Part shown: positions 26,474 through 35,217 of the stretch, one piece after another | How the letters are laid out: the number at the start of each line of letters is the position of its first letter | Numbering within the stretch: the first letter of the stretch is position 1 | Assembly (NCBI GenBank): GCA_963677225.1 | Contig: OY781923.1 | Span: 310,001-374,000 of the forward strand | DNA: 64,000 nt | Reading direction: 5' to 3' | Source of the DNA: SABI01 sp028532915 | GTDB lineage: Bacteria > Spirochaetota > Spirochaetia > Sphaerochaetales > Sphaerochaetaceae | Notes under the pieces: generated by a model | What the model was told of the DNA's origin: nothing | The model's input: the letters and a program-made list of their open reading frames with translations, nothing else | Databases searched by the model: none | Translations under genes and position numbers: made by a program

Positions 26474-28387
26474 CTAGTCGAGAATCTCAGGATTATTCTC
26501 TCTTGTTTTGCTTTTGTCTATCCATGTGAGTTCCGTATAGTTTCTGGCATCGACTTCAATGTTCTGCAGCATCCTCAGCGCCAGATCCAGGATCTGTGAT
26601 CCGTAGTTCTCCGGGTTGTAGTGAACACATCCGAGAAGAGGGGATTCGCCCTGTTTAAGTAGCTCTTCGATCTGTTTTGTATAATTCTGACCGACGATGA
26701 TAGTGTTTTTGATATCACGGTGTTCGAGAATCAGTTTGTACGAGGCAAGCAGCTGGCGAAGATTGAATGCCATAATAAGCATTTTGTCATCTTTCGGAAT
26801 AGATTTCATCAGGTGAATCAGCTGCTGAGTCGGATTGACATCACTTTTTCCCCAATCGATGCTGTGAATCGCATTCTTTTTTACGTTAAGTCGATGTTCA
26901 ATGTGTTCCAGAGCGCTCGAAATACGCAGTCTTGTGATCGGCTCGTGACCGTATTTTCCCAATACAACAAGATGGTCGACTCTGCTGTTCCAGTTGTTTT
27001 CTATGAATGAGACCGCTTTGTTTCCGGCGATTTTTCCGGCGAGGGCGTTATCTGCTCCAAAGTAGATCGCTCCGGGAGCCAGATAGTCTACCGAGATCAG
27101 TTTTACTTTTCTGGAAAGACACCGGTCTCCCACATACATCAGAGATTCCATGCAGAGACTGTAATCGATGATCAGGTCCACACCTTCTTCGAGAAGGATG
27201 TTCAGGTTTGTGATGGTGGAATTATAATCTCCTTCACATTCCCTTATGATCAGAGAGACGGAATTCGATGTAGCAGCAGACTCCAGAAGGCTGTTATGTA
27301 CTGCCTGAACAAAATAGTTTCTGTCTTTGTTCACCAGAAATCCGATCCTGTATTGCTGTTTCTTTACATTCTTATAGGTGTAATTGTTTCCGCACAAAAC
27401 CAGAGGGATCTGCGGAGAGAATTGAACGCTGGCGCGGAAGGTCCCGACTCCGTCGTCTATCAGAACTTCCTGAATCTTGTCCCTGAATTTTCTGATTTCG
27501 AGAGGTCTGTTTCCATGTACGTCCATAAATCTGGATTCGAGTATGATATATATTTTTTCAGAAACGGTGCAAAGAAGTTCTATCGTGCCGGAATCTTCTT
27601 GTTCATGAAGATAGAAGCGGTTGTTCGAATATGAGAAACAGCAGATGAAGGCTTTCTGGATCTTCCCGAAAGGTAAAATAGTCTGATCCCGGCCGATTCT
27701 GAACAGACCGGAACTGAGATCAGCATGTGTGCCGCAGATATGCACAGGATAGGCATAGTTTCTTTCTTTTAAAAGCTCAAGGATCTTGAGACTGTTGGTA
27801 ACAATCGGAATGTTTGAAAACGGAGGAAGGTTCTTTGCCACATACTGTGCGACTTCTCCTCCATCGAGAAAGATTGTCTCGCCGGGATTGATGTGTAAAA
27901 TAGTATGCTGACCGAGGATCTTTATCTTGGAGGTGAACGGGGATTTTTTGTCTTTCGGGTAGGTGTCGAACGAGGATTCAAACAGTCTGACCGCACCGTG
28001 TTTCCGTATAACAAGTCCCTCCATTTCGAGCGCAGAGATATCATTTCTGATTGTTATCATGGAGACCCGTAGTTTTTGAGAGAGAGTCGATATCCTTACC
28101 TCTTTCTCGTGTTCGAGCAACTTGAGTATTCTCTCTCTCCTCTGCGGTTTTGAAAGGATCCCGTACGACTGTATCAGTTTCCCGTTTTCAGCTGTTGCAA
28201 TATAGGACACCTTTCCGTTTTGTCTTTCTATCAGTTGGAGATTTTCTAACGTAATCAGTTCTTTTCTGATTGTCTCCCGGCTCAGAGCAAATTGAGAAGT
28301 CAGCTCTCTTACTGTTATTGGAGAGTGCTTGGTTATAATTTTCAACAGGTCGGTTTCCCGTTGGGTTAATGGATTCATAAGACACAT
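26474..28387 (-). CDS. Fused regulator: two HTHs, DeoR sensor and sugar-binding-protein domain
   Basis: A 637-residue protein of unusual build. Residues ~7-62 form one DeoR-like winged helix (TVRELTSQFALSRETIRKEL) and ~83-137 a second (RISTLSQKLRVSMITIRNDI). Residues ~155-310 match the DeoR C-terminal sensor (INPGETIFLDGG, PIVTNSLKIL). Residues ~340-625 resemble a periplasmic-binding/LacI sugar sensor (RIGFLVNKDRNYFVQAVHNSL, LISVDYLAPGAIYFGADN). It could thus read a phosphosugar and a free sugar together. It is divergent from the isomerase-TRAP operon. The start may be ATG 28387 or 28378; neither has a clear ribosome binding site. Confidence 0.82.
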   Translation of the reverse strand: MCLMNPLTQRETDLLKIITKHSPITVRELTSQFALSRETIRKELITLENLQLIERQNGKVSYIATAENGKLIQSYGILSKPQRRERILKLLEHEKEVRISTLSQKLRVSMITIRNDISALEMEGLVIRKHGAVRLFESSFDTYPKDKKSPFTSKIKILGQHTILHINPGETIFLDGGEVAQYVAKNLPPFSNIPIVTNSLKILELLKERNYAYPVHICGTHADLSSGLFRIGRDQTILPFGKIQKAFICCFSYSNNRFYLHEQEDSGTIELLCTVSEKIYIILESRFMDVHGNRPLEIRKFRDKIQEVLIDDGVGTFRASVQFSPQIPLVLCGNNYTYKNVKKQQYRIGFLVNKDRNYFVQAVHNSLLESAATSNSVSLIIRECEGDYNSTITNLNILLEEGVDLIIDYSLCMESLMYVGDRCLSRKVKLISVDYLAPGAIYFGADNALAGKIAGNKAVSFIENNWNSRVDHLVVLGKYGHEPITRLRISSALEHIEHRLNVKKNAIHSIDWGKSDVNPTQQLIHLMKSIPKDDKMLIMAFNLRQLLASYKLILEHRDIKNTIIVGQNYTKQIEELLKQGESPLLGCVHYNPENYGSQILDLALRMLQNIEVDARNYTELTWIDKSKTRENNPEILD

Positions 28388-28526
28388 ATTATCACAGTTG
28401 TTTATTAGTGTAAAACATAAATAAAAGATAAATAATATGGTAAGTAAAATATGTAAATATTTATATAAAATATAAATAACAACTCAAAAAAACAAATAGC
28501 TTGCAAATTTGTTGTATATATATTGT

Positions 28527-28555
28527 TTGACAGATGATTTTCGGGAGTCGATACT
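28527..28555 (+). promoter_or_regulatory. Promoter of the isomerase-TRAP operon
   Basis: A perfect TTGACA (28527-28532), a 17-bp spacer and GATACT (28550-28555). The start is predicted near 28561, at the left edge of a palindrome. Confidence 0.6.
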
Positions 28556-28559
28556 GTAG

Positions 28560-28578
28560 ATACGGGGGTTGCCCGTAT
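28560..28578. promoter_or_regulatory. Palindrome ATACGGG-N5-CCCGTAT at the transcription start
   Basis: Arms ATACGGG (28560-28566) and CCCGTAT (28572-28578) are perfect. The site sits on the predicted +1 of the operon, where a repressor would block initiation. It is the best operator candidate for the divergent fused regulator. As RNA it could also form a small hairpin followed by TTT. Confidence 0.55.
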
Positions 28579-28595
28579 TTTCTGGAGGAGTTTTG

Positions 28596-30050
28596 ATGAA
28601 AATCGCACGCAGAATAGAATTGACAGCAAATGTCGGTCTTATCGGAGTCGGGCACAGTACATACTGGGGTCAGTTTGACGGACTGTTGGAAGTTATGCAC
28701 AGTAAACTGAAGATGCTTGAGAAGAAGATCGGATCTAACAGTGTGAAGGTCCTCAATTACGGGCTTGTCGATAATTCTCTCAAGGCCTACGATGTGTTGG
28801 ATAAGATGAAAGGAGATTCGCTTGATCTTCTTTTTATCGATATGGTGACCTATGCAACTTCTGAAACTTTCGCCCCTCTGGTCAGATCCCTTGATATACC
28901 TATTGTTCTAGTTGCACTTCAGCCGTTGACTGCAATGGACTATTCAAAGGGAACCACATTTATTCAGTTGTGTAATGATGATATCTGCAGTGTACCCGAA
29001 TTCTGTTCTGTTGCTGTCCGAATGGGAAAAACCCCTCCTCCTGTGATTCTCGGGACTCTTGACGGAGATGATGAGGCAGAATCTGAATTAGCTTCATGGT
29101 GCAGGGTTGCCCATGTTCTGCATGATCTTAAGCACGCGAAGATCGGACTGATGGGGCATGTTCTTGAAACGATGTACGATATGCATGTGGATCCTTCAAT
29201 CATGACGAGAACCTTCGGATGCCATGTGATACCGCTTGAACCGGACGACGTGATGAAGGAGTACAGGAAAGCCTCCGATGATGAGATGGTGGAGATGAGA
29301 GAACGGATTCTGTCGTTCTTTGATGCTCCGGCTCCTGAATCTGATTCGATAACAGCAACACTGCGCGAAGAAGATCTTCAGCTCGCTTCCAGAGTCGCTG
29401 TAGCTTTGGAAAAGATGATCGGTGAGAGACAGCTTACAGGGCTTGCATATTACTATGAGGGAGAAGAAGAATCCGAAATGAGAAAGGTCGTGACCAATTT
29501 TATCGTCGGAAACTCTTTACTCACTTCCGCCGGATTTCCTATGTGCGGAGAGTTCGATCTTAAAACATGCATCGGAATGCTCATCATGGACCGCCTGGAG
29601 ATCGGCGGTTCGTTCGCTGAATTCCATCCGATGGATTTTAACCGGCATTCGATTCTGGTCGGACATGATGGTCCGCACCATATCAACATAGCGCAGCAGA
29701 AACCTGTCTTGCGTTCTCTGAGCAAATACCATGGGAAGCCGGGAAGCGGGGCAGGCGTCGAATTCAAAATAAAAGAAGGTCCCATCACTATGCTTTCAGT
29801 CACGATCGGGCTCACAGGTGAGTTGAAATTTGTCGTTGCAGAGGGGATTTCGATGGAAGGAGCCATTCCTCCTACAGGAAATACCAATACACATGGATTG
29901 TTCAAACCTGATCTGAAAGAATTTCTGCGAAGATGGATGGCCGAAGGGCCGACCCATCATTTCGCACTCGGCGTTGGTCATCATGCACAAGAGATCCAGC
30001 GTGTTGCACAAGCCTTTGGTGTCGAGTGTGTCGTGATTCCGACAGTATGA
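28596..30050 (+). CDS. L-arabinose/L-fucose isomerase family protein
   Basis: A 484-residue protein of the AraA/FucI superfamily, which interconverts aldoses and ketoses with Mn2+. Family features include IGVGHSTYWGQFDGL at the N terminus, PIVLVALQP near 110, KIGLMGHVLETMYDMHVD near 190, the FGC--I-LE segment, CGEFDLKTCIGMLIMDRL, and HPMDFNRHSILVGHDGPHHINIA, whose acids and His match the metal site region. The exact sugar is not readable. It is first in an operon with a TRAP transporter, which suggests the imported compound is an aldose or sugar acid. GGAGGAG precedes the ATG. Confidence 0.8.
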   Translation: MKIARRIELTANVGLIGVGHSTYWGQFDGLLEVMHSKLKMLEKKIGSNSVKVLNYGLVDNSLKAYDVLDKMKGDSLDLLFIDMVTYATSETFAPLVRSLDIPIVLVALQPLTAMDYSKGTTFIQLCNDDICSVPEFCSVAVRMGKTPPPVILGTLDGDDEAESELASWCRVAHVLHDLKHAKIGLMGHVLETMYDMHVDPSIMTRTFGCHVIPLEPDDVMKEYRKASDDEMVEMRERILSFFDAPAPESDSITATLREEDLQLASRVAVALEKMIGERQLTGLAYYYEGEEESEMRKVVTNFIVGNSLLTSAGFPMCGEFDLKTCIGMLIMDRLEIGGSFAEFHPMDFNRHSILVGHDGPHHINIAQQKPVLRSLSKYHGKPGSGAGVEFKIKEGPITMLSVTIGLTGELKFVVAEGISMEGAIPPTGNTNTHGLFKPDLKEFLRRWMAEGPTHHFALGVGHHAQEIQRVAQAFGVECVVIPTV

Positions 30051-30070
30051 GATAAGAGAAGGAAGTAATA

Positions 30071-30637
30071 ATGAGGTCTGTAAAGAAAGTTCTGGAAAAG
30101 ATTATGGCGGCAGAAGTCGTGATCGGGGGATTGTTGATCATTCTCATGGTCGGAATAATGGTCCTCGAGGTCATTATGCGCTATATTTTCAACAATTCCA
30201 TCATCTGGGTACAGGAATTCGTCATCATGGTATTTATCTGGATCACCATGCTCGGTTCCAGCGCTGCGCTGATGACGAAAACACATGTTACGATCACAAC
30301 CTTCAGCCAGTTCATATCAGGAAAAGGAAAGGCAGCCCTTCAGCTGCTTATATCGTTTGTGATTTTCGGTGTACTTATCTATCTTGCTCTTTATTTGCCT
30401 GAATCGATAAGAATTCAGAACAAAACGTTCACATCTTCTATGCCGATCAATATCGCAAAAGGTCATTACTATTCGACCCCTTTGTTCTGTGCGGTAATTT
30501 TAATGCTCATAACCCAGCTCTATTACCTCTATTACGAGATCATACATATTGCAGGGAAGAAACTTCCTGATGATTATATTCTTCAACTGAACATACCTTT
30601 TCTTAGAATTAAGGATGTTGAGGAGGATGCTGTATGA
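30071..30637 (+). CDS. TRAP transporter small permease (DctQ type)
   Basis: A 188-residue protein with four membrane segments, as in DctQ subunits. The conserved stretch ILMVGIMVLEVIMRYIFNNSIIWVQEF near residue 27, followed by LGSSAALMTKTHV, is diagnostic. It forms the membrane complex with the large permease, whose start codon overlaps its stop (ATGA type, 30634-30637). The ion-driven TRAP system would import the substrate of the upstream isomerase. Confidence 0.9.
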   Translation: MRSVKKVLEKIMAAEVVIGGLLIILMVGIMVLEVIMRYIFNNSIIWVQEFVIMVFIWITMLGSSAALMTKTHVTITTFSQFISGKGKAALQLLISFVIFGVLIYLALYLPESIRIQNKTFTSSMPINIAKGHYYSTPLFCAVILMLITQLYYLYYEIIHIAGKKLPDDYILQLNIPFLRIKDVEEDAV

Positions 30638-31917
30638 GTTTTTCCTGGATGATCGTGTTTATTTTCATCGCTGTGTTCCTCGAAGTTCCGGTAGCCTTCT
30701 CCTTCATCGCAGGCACAATTGTCTACCTGATTCTGGGAAACACATTTCCTATAACTGTGGTCGCGGGGCGGTTAGGTCCCGGTCTGGACTCTTTTCCTCT
30801 GCTTGCACTTCCTTTGTTCGTATTTGCCGGTAATCTTTTGGGAGGTTCCGGTATCGCGAAAAGGATATTCACCTTTGCAAACAGTGCGGTAGGACATATT
30901 CCGGGAGGGCTGGGGCATGTCAACGTTCTTTCGAGTATCGTATTCGCAGGAATGTCCGGAGTTGCGATGGCTGATGCTGCCGGATTAGGCAAGATTGAGA
31001 TGGAGGAGATGCAGAGGCACGGATATCCTGTTCCATTCTCCGCCGCGATAACTGCTGCCTCGGCAACGATAGGTCCTATCATTCCTCCCAGCGGGCAGAT
31101 GGTGATCATAGCGGTTCTGGCGAATATCGCTCTCGATAAGCTGTTTCTTGCCGGATTCATTCCGGGGTTGATGCTCGGTTCGTTTCTGATGATAACAATC
31201 TATCTTATGGTGAAAACAGGAAAGGTAAAGGTCTCTGTTCTCCCTAAAGAGCCGATGAGCATCCGCTTCAGGAACTTTCTCAGAGCGACTCCCGCACTTG
31301 CAGTCCCCGTCTTTCTGATCGTAGGGCTTGTTACCGGCGTAGCAACTCCCACTGAACTGGGCGCTCTGACCTGTCTTTTTGCAATCATACTGGGGTTTGT
31401 CTATAAAGATCTCACACTGAAAAAGTTTTTCATCTGTGCCGTGGAAGCGGCAAAGACAACAGGAATTCTGGGCATTCTCCTTCTGGTGGCGAATCCCTTC
31501 ACCTGGCTTATGGGAGTAGGGAATGTCGGGATGCAGCTTCAACAGTTCATGCTTGATCTGACAACGAGTCCGGTTGTTTTCCTTCTGCTGTCGAATGTAG
31601 TTCTTCTTGTTGCGGGAATGCTTATGGAAACAACTGTCGTTGTTCTTATTGCAGCTCCCATCATGTTCCCCATTGCCGCAACCTACGGGATAGATTCAAT
31701 TCATTTTGCTATGGTTCTGCTGATCAACCTCCTTATGGGAACCTTGACCCCGCCGTTCGGTTCTCTGTTGTTCGTGATGATGAACCAGACGAAGATGACA
31801 CTGTCTCAGATGTTCAGAGCCGTAGCTCCATTTTATTTCCCGTATCTTCTCTTCTTGGGAATTATTACGTTTATTCCTTCGATCACAACGTTTATACCAC
31901 GGCTGTTCGGAGCCTGA
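30634..31917 (+). CDS. TRAP transporter large permease (DctM type)
   Basis: A 427-residue permease with about twelve membrane segments. Typical DctM blocks are visible: LALPLFVFAGNLLGGSGIAKRI near residue 55, GMSGVAMADAAGLGKIEMEEM near 110, SATIGPIIPPSGQMVI near 145, and VATPTELGALTCLFAIILG near 235. It forms the ion-coupled translocation pathway, normally Na+-driven. It is translationally coupled to the small permease by a 4-bp overlap. The binding protein follows 37 bp later. Confidence 0.93.
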   Translation: MSFSWMIVFIFIAVFLEVPVAFSFIAGTIVYLILGNTFPITVVAGRLGPGLDSFPLLALPLFVFAGNLLGGSGIAKRIFTFANSAVGHIPGGLGHVNVLSSIVFAGMSGVAMADAAGLGKIEMEEMQRHGYPVPFSAAITAASATIGPIIPPSGQMVIIAVLANIALDKLFLAGFIPGLMLGSFLMITIYLMVKTGKVKVSVLPKEPMSIRFRNFLRATPALAVPVFLIVGLVTGVATPTELGALTCLFAIILGFVYKDLTLKKFFICAVEAAKTTGILGILLLVANPFTWLMGVGNVGMQLQQFMLDLTTSPVVFLLLSNVVLLVAGMLMETTVVVLIAAPIMFPIAATYGIDSIHFAMVLLINLLMGTLTPPFGSLLFVMMNQTKMTLSQMFRAVAPFYFPYLLFLGIITFIPSITTFIPRLFGA

Positions 31918-31954
31918 TTCCGAACTGATATTGTTTCTTTTCAAGGAGGTATAT

Positions 31955-32950
31955 ATGAAAAGGATACTAGTATTGTTATTGTTGGTACTGTGCACTTTCG
32001 GTTTTGTATTTGCAGAAGGTGCAAAGGAGCAGCAGGAGAAGACCATTACTCTGGCAACCGGAGATGCCATAGGATCTTTGAGAAATCTGGCAGGTGAATA
32101 CTTTAAGGAAGAGATAGAGAAGCATCCGGAACTTAATCTGAAAGTAAACCATGTCCAGGGAGCTGTGCTCGGTACAGCGAATCAGATCATGGATCAGGTT
32201 GTAGAAGGTTCGGTTCATCTGTTCGGAAACGACATAGCATGGATTGTTCCGTATGATCAGGATTTTCAGCCCATCAGCTTCGGTTTCATGTACCGTGATG
32301 CTGAGCATATGAAAGCCTATTTCAACAGTGATATCTTCAATGATCTTGCTGATAAGGTGGCTCAAAGCAGCGGAATGAGAATCATTGCACCTGTTCCGAT
32401 GGCTTCCAGAATGTTCTTTTCTGTGAAACCGCTGAATACGATCGATGATTTCAAAGGGTTGAAAGTCAGAGCTCCCGGTCTTGAGATGTTTGTAAAATCA
32501 TATGAAGCCTATGGTGCCAGTCCTACGACTGTTGCATGGAACGAAATCTTCCTGGCTCTGAAAACAAAGCTGGTTGAAGCTGCTCACGGTCCTGTTGCTG
32601 ATGTCATAGCGAATAAATGGCATCTTGCTGCCCCGTTCATCACCCGCACTGAAGATATGTATGCCGCTAATGCATGGTATGTGAATGAAGATTTCTGGCA
32701 GGGATTGACAGACGCTCAGCGTGAAGGAATTCAGGATGCACTGGATGCGACCAACGAATGGTCCGCCGAGCAGTCGAAACTTTCAGAGGAATCTATCATC
32801 GCTGAGATGGTCTCACAGGGTGCGACCTACAGCAGTTCTTTCGCAGATAGAGAAATACTTAGAGAGCAGGCAATAGAAGCTGTGAAAAAGTTAGAGGCCT
32901 CAGGAAAATGGTCTGCAGGTTTAGTAGACAAGATTCAGGCTATCGAGTAG
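31955..32950 (+). CDS. TRAP transporter substrate-binding protein (DctP type)
   Basis: A 331-residue exported receptor. Signal peptide MKRILVLLLLVLCTFGFVFA is cut before EGAKEQ, with no lipobox cysteine. The DctP fold is shown by FKGLKVRAPGLEMF near residue 165, whose Arg in family members grips the ligand carboxylate, and by AWNEIFLALKTKLVEAAHGP in the domain hinge. The presence of that Arg suggests a ligand with a carboxylate, such as a sugar acid, despite the isomerase neighbour. ATG 31955 has a strong AAGGAGGT site. Confidence 0.92.
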   Translation: MKRILVLLLLVLCTFGFVFAEGAKEQQEKTITLATGDAIGSLRNLAGEYFKEEIEKHPELNLKVNHVQGAVLGTANQIMDQVVEGSVHLFGNDIAWIVPYDQDFQPISFGFMYRDAEHMKAYFNSDIFNDLADKVAQSSGMRIIAPVPMASRMFFSVKPLNTIDDFKGLKVRAPGLEMFVKSYEAYGASPTTVAWNEIFLALKTKLVEAAHGPVADVIANKWHLAAPFITRTEDMYAANAWYVNEDFWQGLTDAQREGIQDALDATNEWSAEQSKLSEESIIAEMVSQGATYSSSFADREILREQAIEAVKKLEASGKWSAGLVDKIQAIE

Positions 32951-32958
32951 AAAAAGTA

Positions 32959-32991
32959 ATGAGCATTAAGAGGGTCCCTCTTAATGCTCAT
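32959..32991. terminator. 33-nt perfect palindrome ending the TRAP operon
   Basis: Sixteen-base arms (32959-32974 and 32976-32991) are perfectly complementary around one base. It sits 8 bp after the TRAP operon and 8 bp from the 3' end of the convergent tRNA gene, so it could stop transcription from both sides. The T tract is poor. Confidence 0.75.
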
Positions 32992-32999
32992 CAATGTTC

Positions 33000-33073
33000 T
33001 GGAGGTAAGGGGAATCGAACCCCTGACCTATAGATTGCGAACCTATCGCTCTAGCCAACTGAGCTACACCCCC
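33000..33073 (-). tRNA. tRNA-Ala (anticodon CGC)
   Basis: A 74-nt cloverleaf on the minus strand. Acceptor GGGGGTG pairs with TACCTCC, the D arm is GCTC/GAGC, the anticodon stem ATAGG/TCTAT encloses loop TTCGCAA, and the T arm is AGGGG-TTCGATT-CCCCT. Anticodon CGC is at 33037-33039 of the + strand complement and reads Ala codon GCG. The discriminator is A, and CCA is not encoded. The GGGGGTGTAGCTCAG start is typical of alanine tRNAs. Confidence 0.93.
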
Positions 33074-33107
33074 GTAACAGATAATACGCTACTTCAGTGA
33101 CCCTCTT

Positions 33108-35057
33108 TTAGTCAAGTAGATATTTCTTTTTTTCAGCAACTCCCTTGCAGAAGTCTTCTTTTTCGAGCGGTTCGCTGAAGAAGAATCCCTGTCCGAGAGC
33201 ACTTCCGATAGCCTTGAGATACCCAAGCTGTTTTCGGGTCTCCACTCCTTCGACTATCAGTTCGATATCCATTTGTTCGGCGACCTTCTGAAGCAGTTCC
33301 AGAAGGAATCTCTGATTTCCCTTTTTGACCGTATCCCAAAGAAGGGATTTGTCCATTTTGATATGTTTCAGCGGAAGATTCACCATATGGGAGAGATTCG
33401 AATAGCCGGTACCGAAATCGTCAAGGATGAATTCGACACCATGATCTAAGAATGGCTGCATCTTGGTAAGGACTTCTTCGAAGCTTGTTGTGATGAAAAT
33501 GCTTTCGGTGATCTCAAAGATGATCTTTCCTTTCGATGAGGGGTGATCGATGATGTATGCGAGCATTCTGCTCATCAGTTTCTTGTTTGAGAAATGGCTT
33601 ACCGAGAAATTGACTGTGATCTTCGGAACCGGAAGATTCTTTTCATCGAGCTGCTTCTGGACTGAGCAGACAACCTCTAACACTGTCATAGTGAGCTTTT
33701 CAATGATGCCGATTTCTTCAGCGATCGGAATGAATTCTGCGGGACTGATCGCCTGAAGCTCTGCATCATTCATCCTAAGAAGAGATTCGTAAAGAGATAT
33801 CTCTCCTGTCCGCAGATCGACGATAGGCTGATACACGACACGGAGAGTATGATTCTCCAGTGATTCGTAGAGAGTGTTGATGATCGTCTGTTTTCTTCTG
33901 ATGATATTGAGGATAGTATCATCGAAGGGGACATAAGTTCCTTTGTGAGTGCTTTTCGCATATCGTTTGAAATGATCAAGGAGTGTGATCGGGTCTGCAT
34001 CTTTTTCCTGGGCGTTCGTGATGGGAAGGTTGATGCTCACAATCGTTGCACTGAGTTTTGTGGAAATACCTTCTACCTCCCAGGGGGAACTCAGTCTTTC
34101 TTTGATCTTTTTCACACATGAAATCTTATTCTTCTGGGAAACGATAAGGATGAAGTCGTCTCCTCCGTAACGGAAAAGCTGTCCCTCTCCGCAATAGGAT
34201 TTGATCTCGCTTGAAAATGCTTTTATGCAGGCATCGCCTTTTTTCTGTCCGAATGTATCGTTTACTGCCTTGAAGTCATCGAGACTGATGAGAATCATCG
34301 AGAATTCTTTTCCCTTACGCAGGCTGGAGTAGAGAGATGAGACAAAGTATTCCCGGTTCGGCAGTTGGGTGAGATTGTCCAGTGAGATTTTCCTGGTCTG
34401 AAAATTCAGATATACGCTCAGAATTCCAATCATCATGGCTGTCCCCGATAAAATAATCTCAGGGAAGAGAATCTGGGCTATCAGCACGAAGACCGATACG
34501 ATCGGAAACCACGAGATGACGTAGAGAAAGAATGAATCGATATATCTGCGTTCAAGTACGAGAACCGAGACTCCGCAGATGATATGAACGAGAGCCAAAT
34601 AGACCGGAAGGTCGTTCAGTATTCCCTGAATATACCGGAACTGATCATCAAAGTAGAACAGCCAGCCGTTATGAAGGTTCAGTATTACGAATATCAGGTA
34701 CAGTGCGTAGGTTACACCTATGAATATGAACAGGCTCTTCTGCCGTCCGATATGGCCGGGCGGAGCCTTCTCATAGACATACAGAATGATATACCCGATA
34801 AGAAGATCCATCATGAAAGGGTAGACTGCAAAAAACAGTGTATTGACAACATTGTTCACCCACAGCGGTATCTGTTGTGCATAAGCTACTGTGGCTACGG
34901 TACCCAGATTTATTATGAAGCTGGCGATTGTGTAGTGAAGGAGGACAGAGAACAGTTTGTCGCGAACAGAAAGCTCAACATACATGTTTTTTGAGCTAAG
35001 CAGAATCACTAGGACCACGAAGGCCGCAATCAGTTCAGGCGACGCATGCCATACCAT
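33108..35057 (-). CDS. Membrane GGDEF/EAL protein (cyclic-di-GMP turnover)
   Basis: A 649-residue protein with about eight N-terminal membrane segments (residues ~5-215), then a GGDEF domain (~220-380) and an EAL domain (~385-640). The GGDEF signature reads RYGGDDF, with Asp for Glu, so cyclase activity is uncertain. The EAL domain keeps the expected set: YESLLRMN, TVNFS, DDFGTGYSNLSHM, HIKMDKSLL and EGVET, which favours phosphodiesterase activity. No PAS or receiver domain is present, so the membrane part is probably the sensor. It is a single gene, facing away from no obvious partner. ATG 35057 follows TTGGAGAG. Confidence 0.92.
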   Translation of the reverse strand: MVWHASPELIAAFVVLVILLSSKNMYVELSVRDKLFSVLLHYTIASFIINLGTVATVAYAQQIPLWVNNVVNTLFFAVYPFMMDLLIGYIILYVYEKAPPGHIGRQKSLFIFIGVTYALYLIFVILNLHNGWLFYFDDQFRYIQGILNDLPVYLALVHIICGVSVLVLERRYIDSFFLYVISWFPIVSVFVLIAQILFPEIILSGTAMMIGILSVYLNFQTRKISLDNLTQLPNREYFVSSLYSSLRKGKEFSMILISLDDFKAVNDTFGQKKGDACIKAFSSEIKSYCGEGQLFRYGGDDFILIVSQKNKISCVKKIKERLSSPWEVEGISTKLSATIVSINLPITNAQEKDADPITLLDHFKRYAKSTHKGTYVPFDDTILNIIRRKQTIINTLYESLENHTLRVVYQPIVDLRTGEISLYESLLRMNDAELQAISPAEFIPIAEEIGIIEKLTMTVLEVVCSVQKQLDEKNLPVPKITVNFSVSHFSNKKLMSRMLAYIIDHPSSKGKIIFEITESIFITTSFEEVLTKMQPFLDHGVEFILDDFGTGYSNLSHMVNLPLKHIKMDKSLLWDTVKKGNQRFLLELLQKVAEQMDIELIVEGVETRKQLGYLKAIGSALGQGFFFSEPLEKEDFCKGVAEKKKYLLD

Positions 35058-35171
35058 ATTCTCTCCAATGTAGGCAACCTACTATCTCATTGTATTCTTG
35101 TCTAGATGCAAATACAAGGGAGAGGTGGAAAAAATGGTTTTATTATAATAATTAGGTATCAGGATACTGCC

Positions 35172-35209
35172 GATGTCCCCGCTGCCGTTTGAGGGCGGGC
35201 AGGGACATC
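35172..35209 (-). terminator. Stem-loop downstream of the aminotransferase gene
   Basis: GATGTCCC (35172-35179) pairs with GGGACATC (35202-35209), with more GC pairing inside, 8 bp past the aminotransferase stop. There is no T run, so termination strength is unclear. Confidence 0.45.
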
Positions 35210-35217
35210 ATAGTCGA

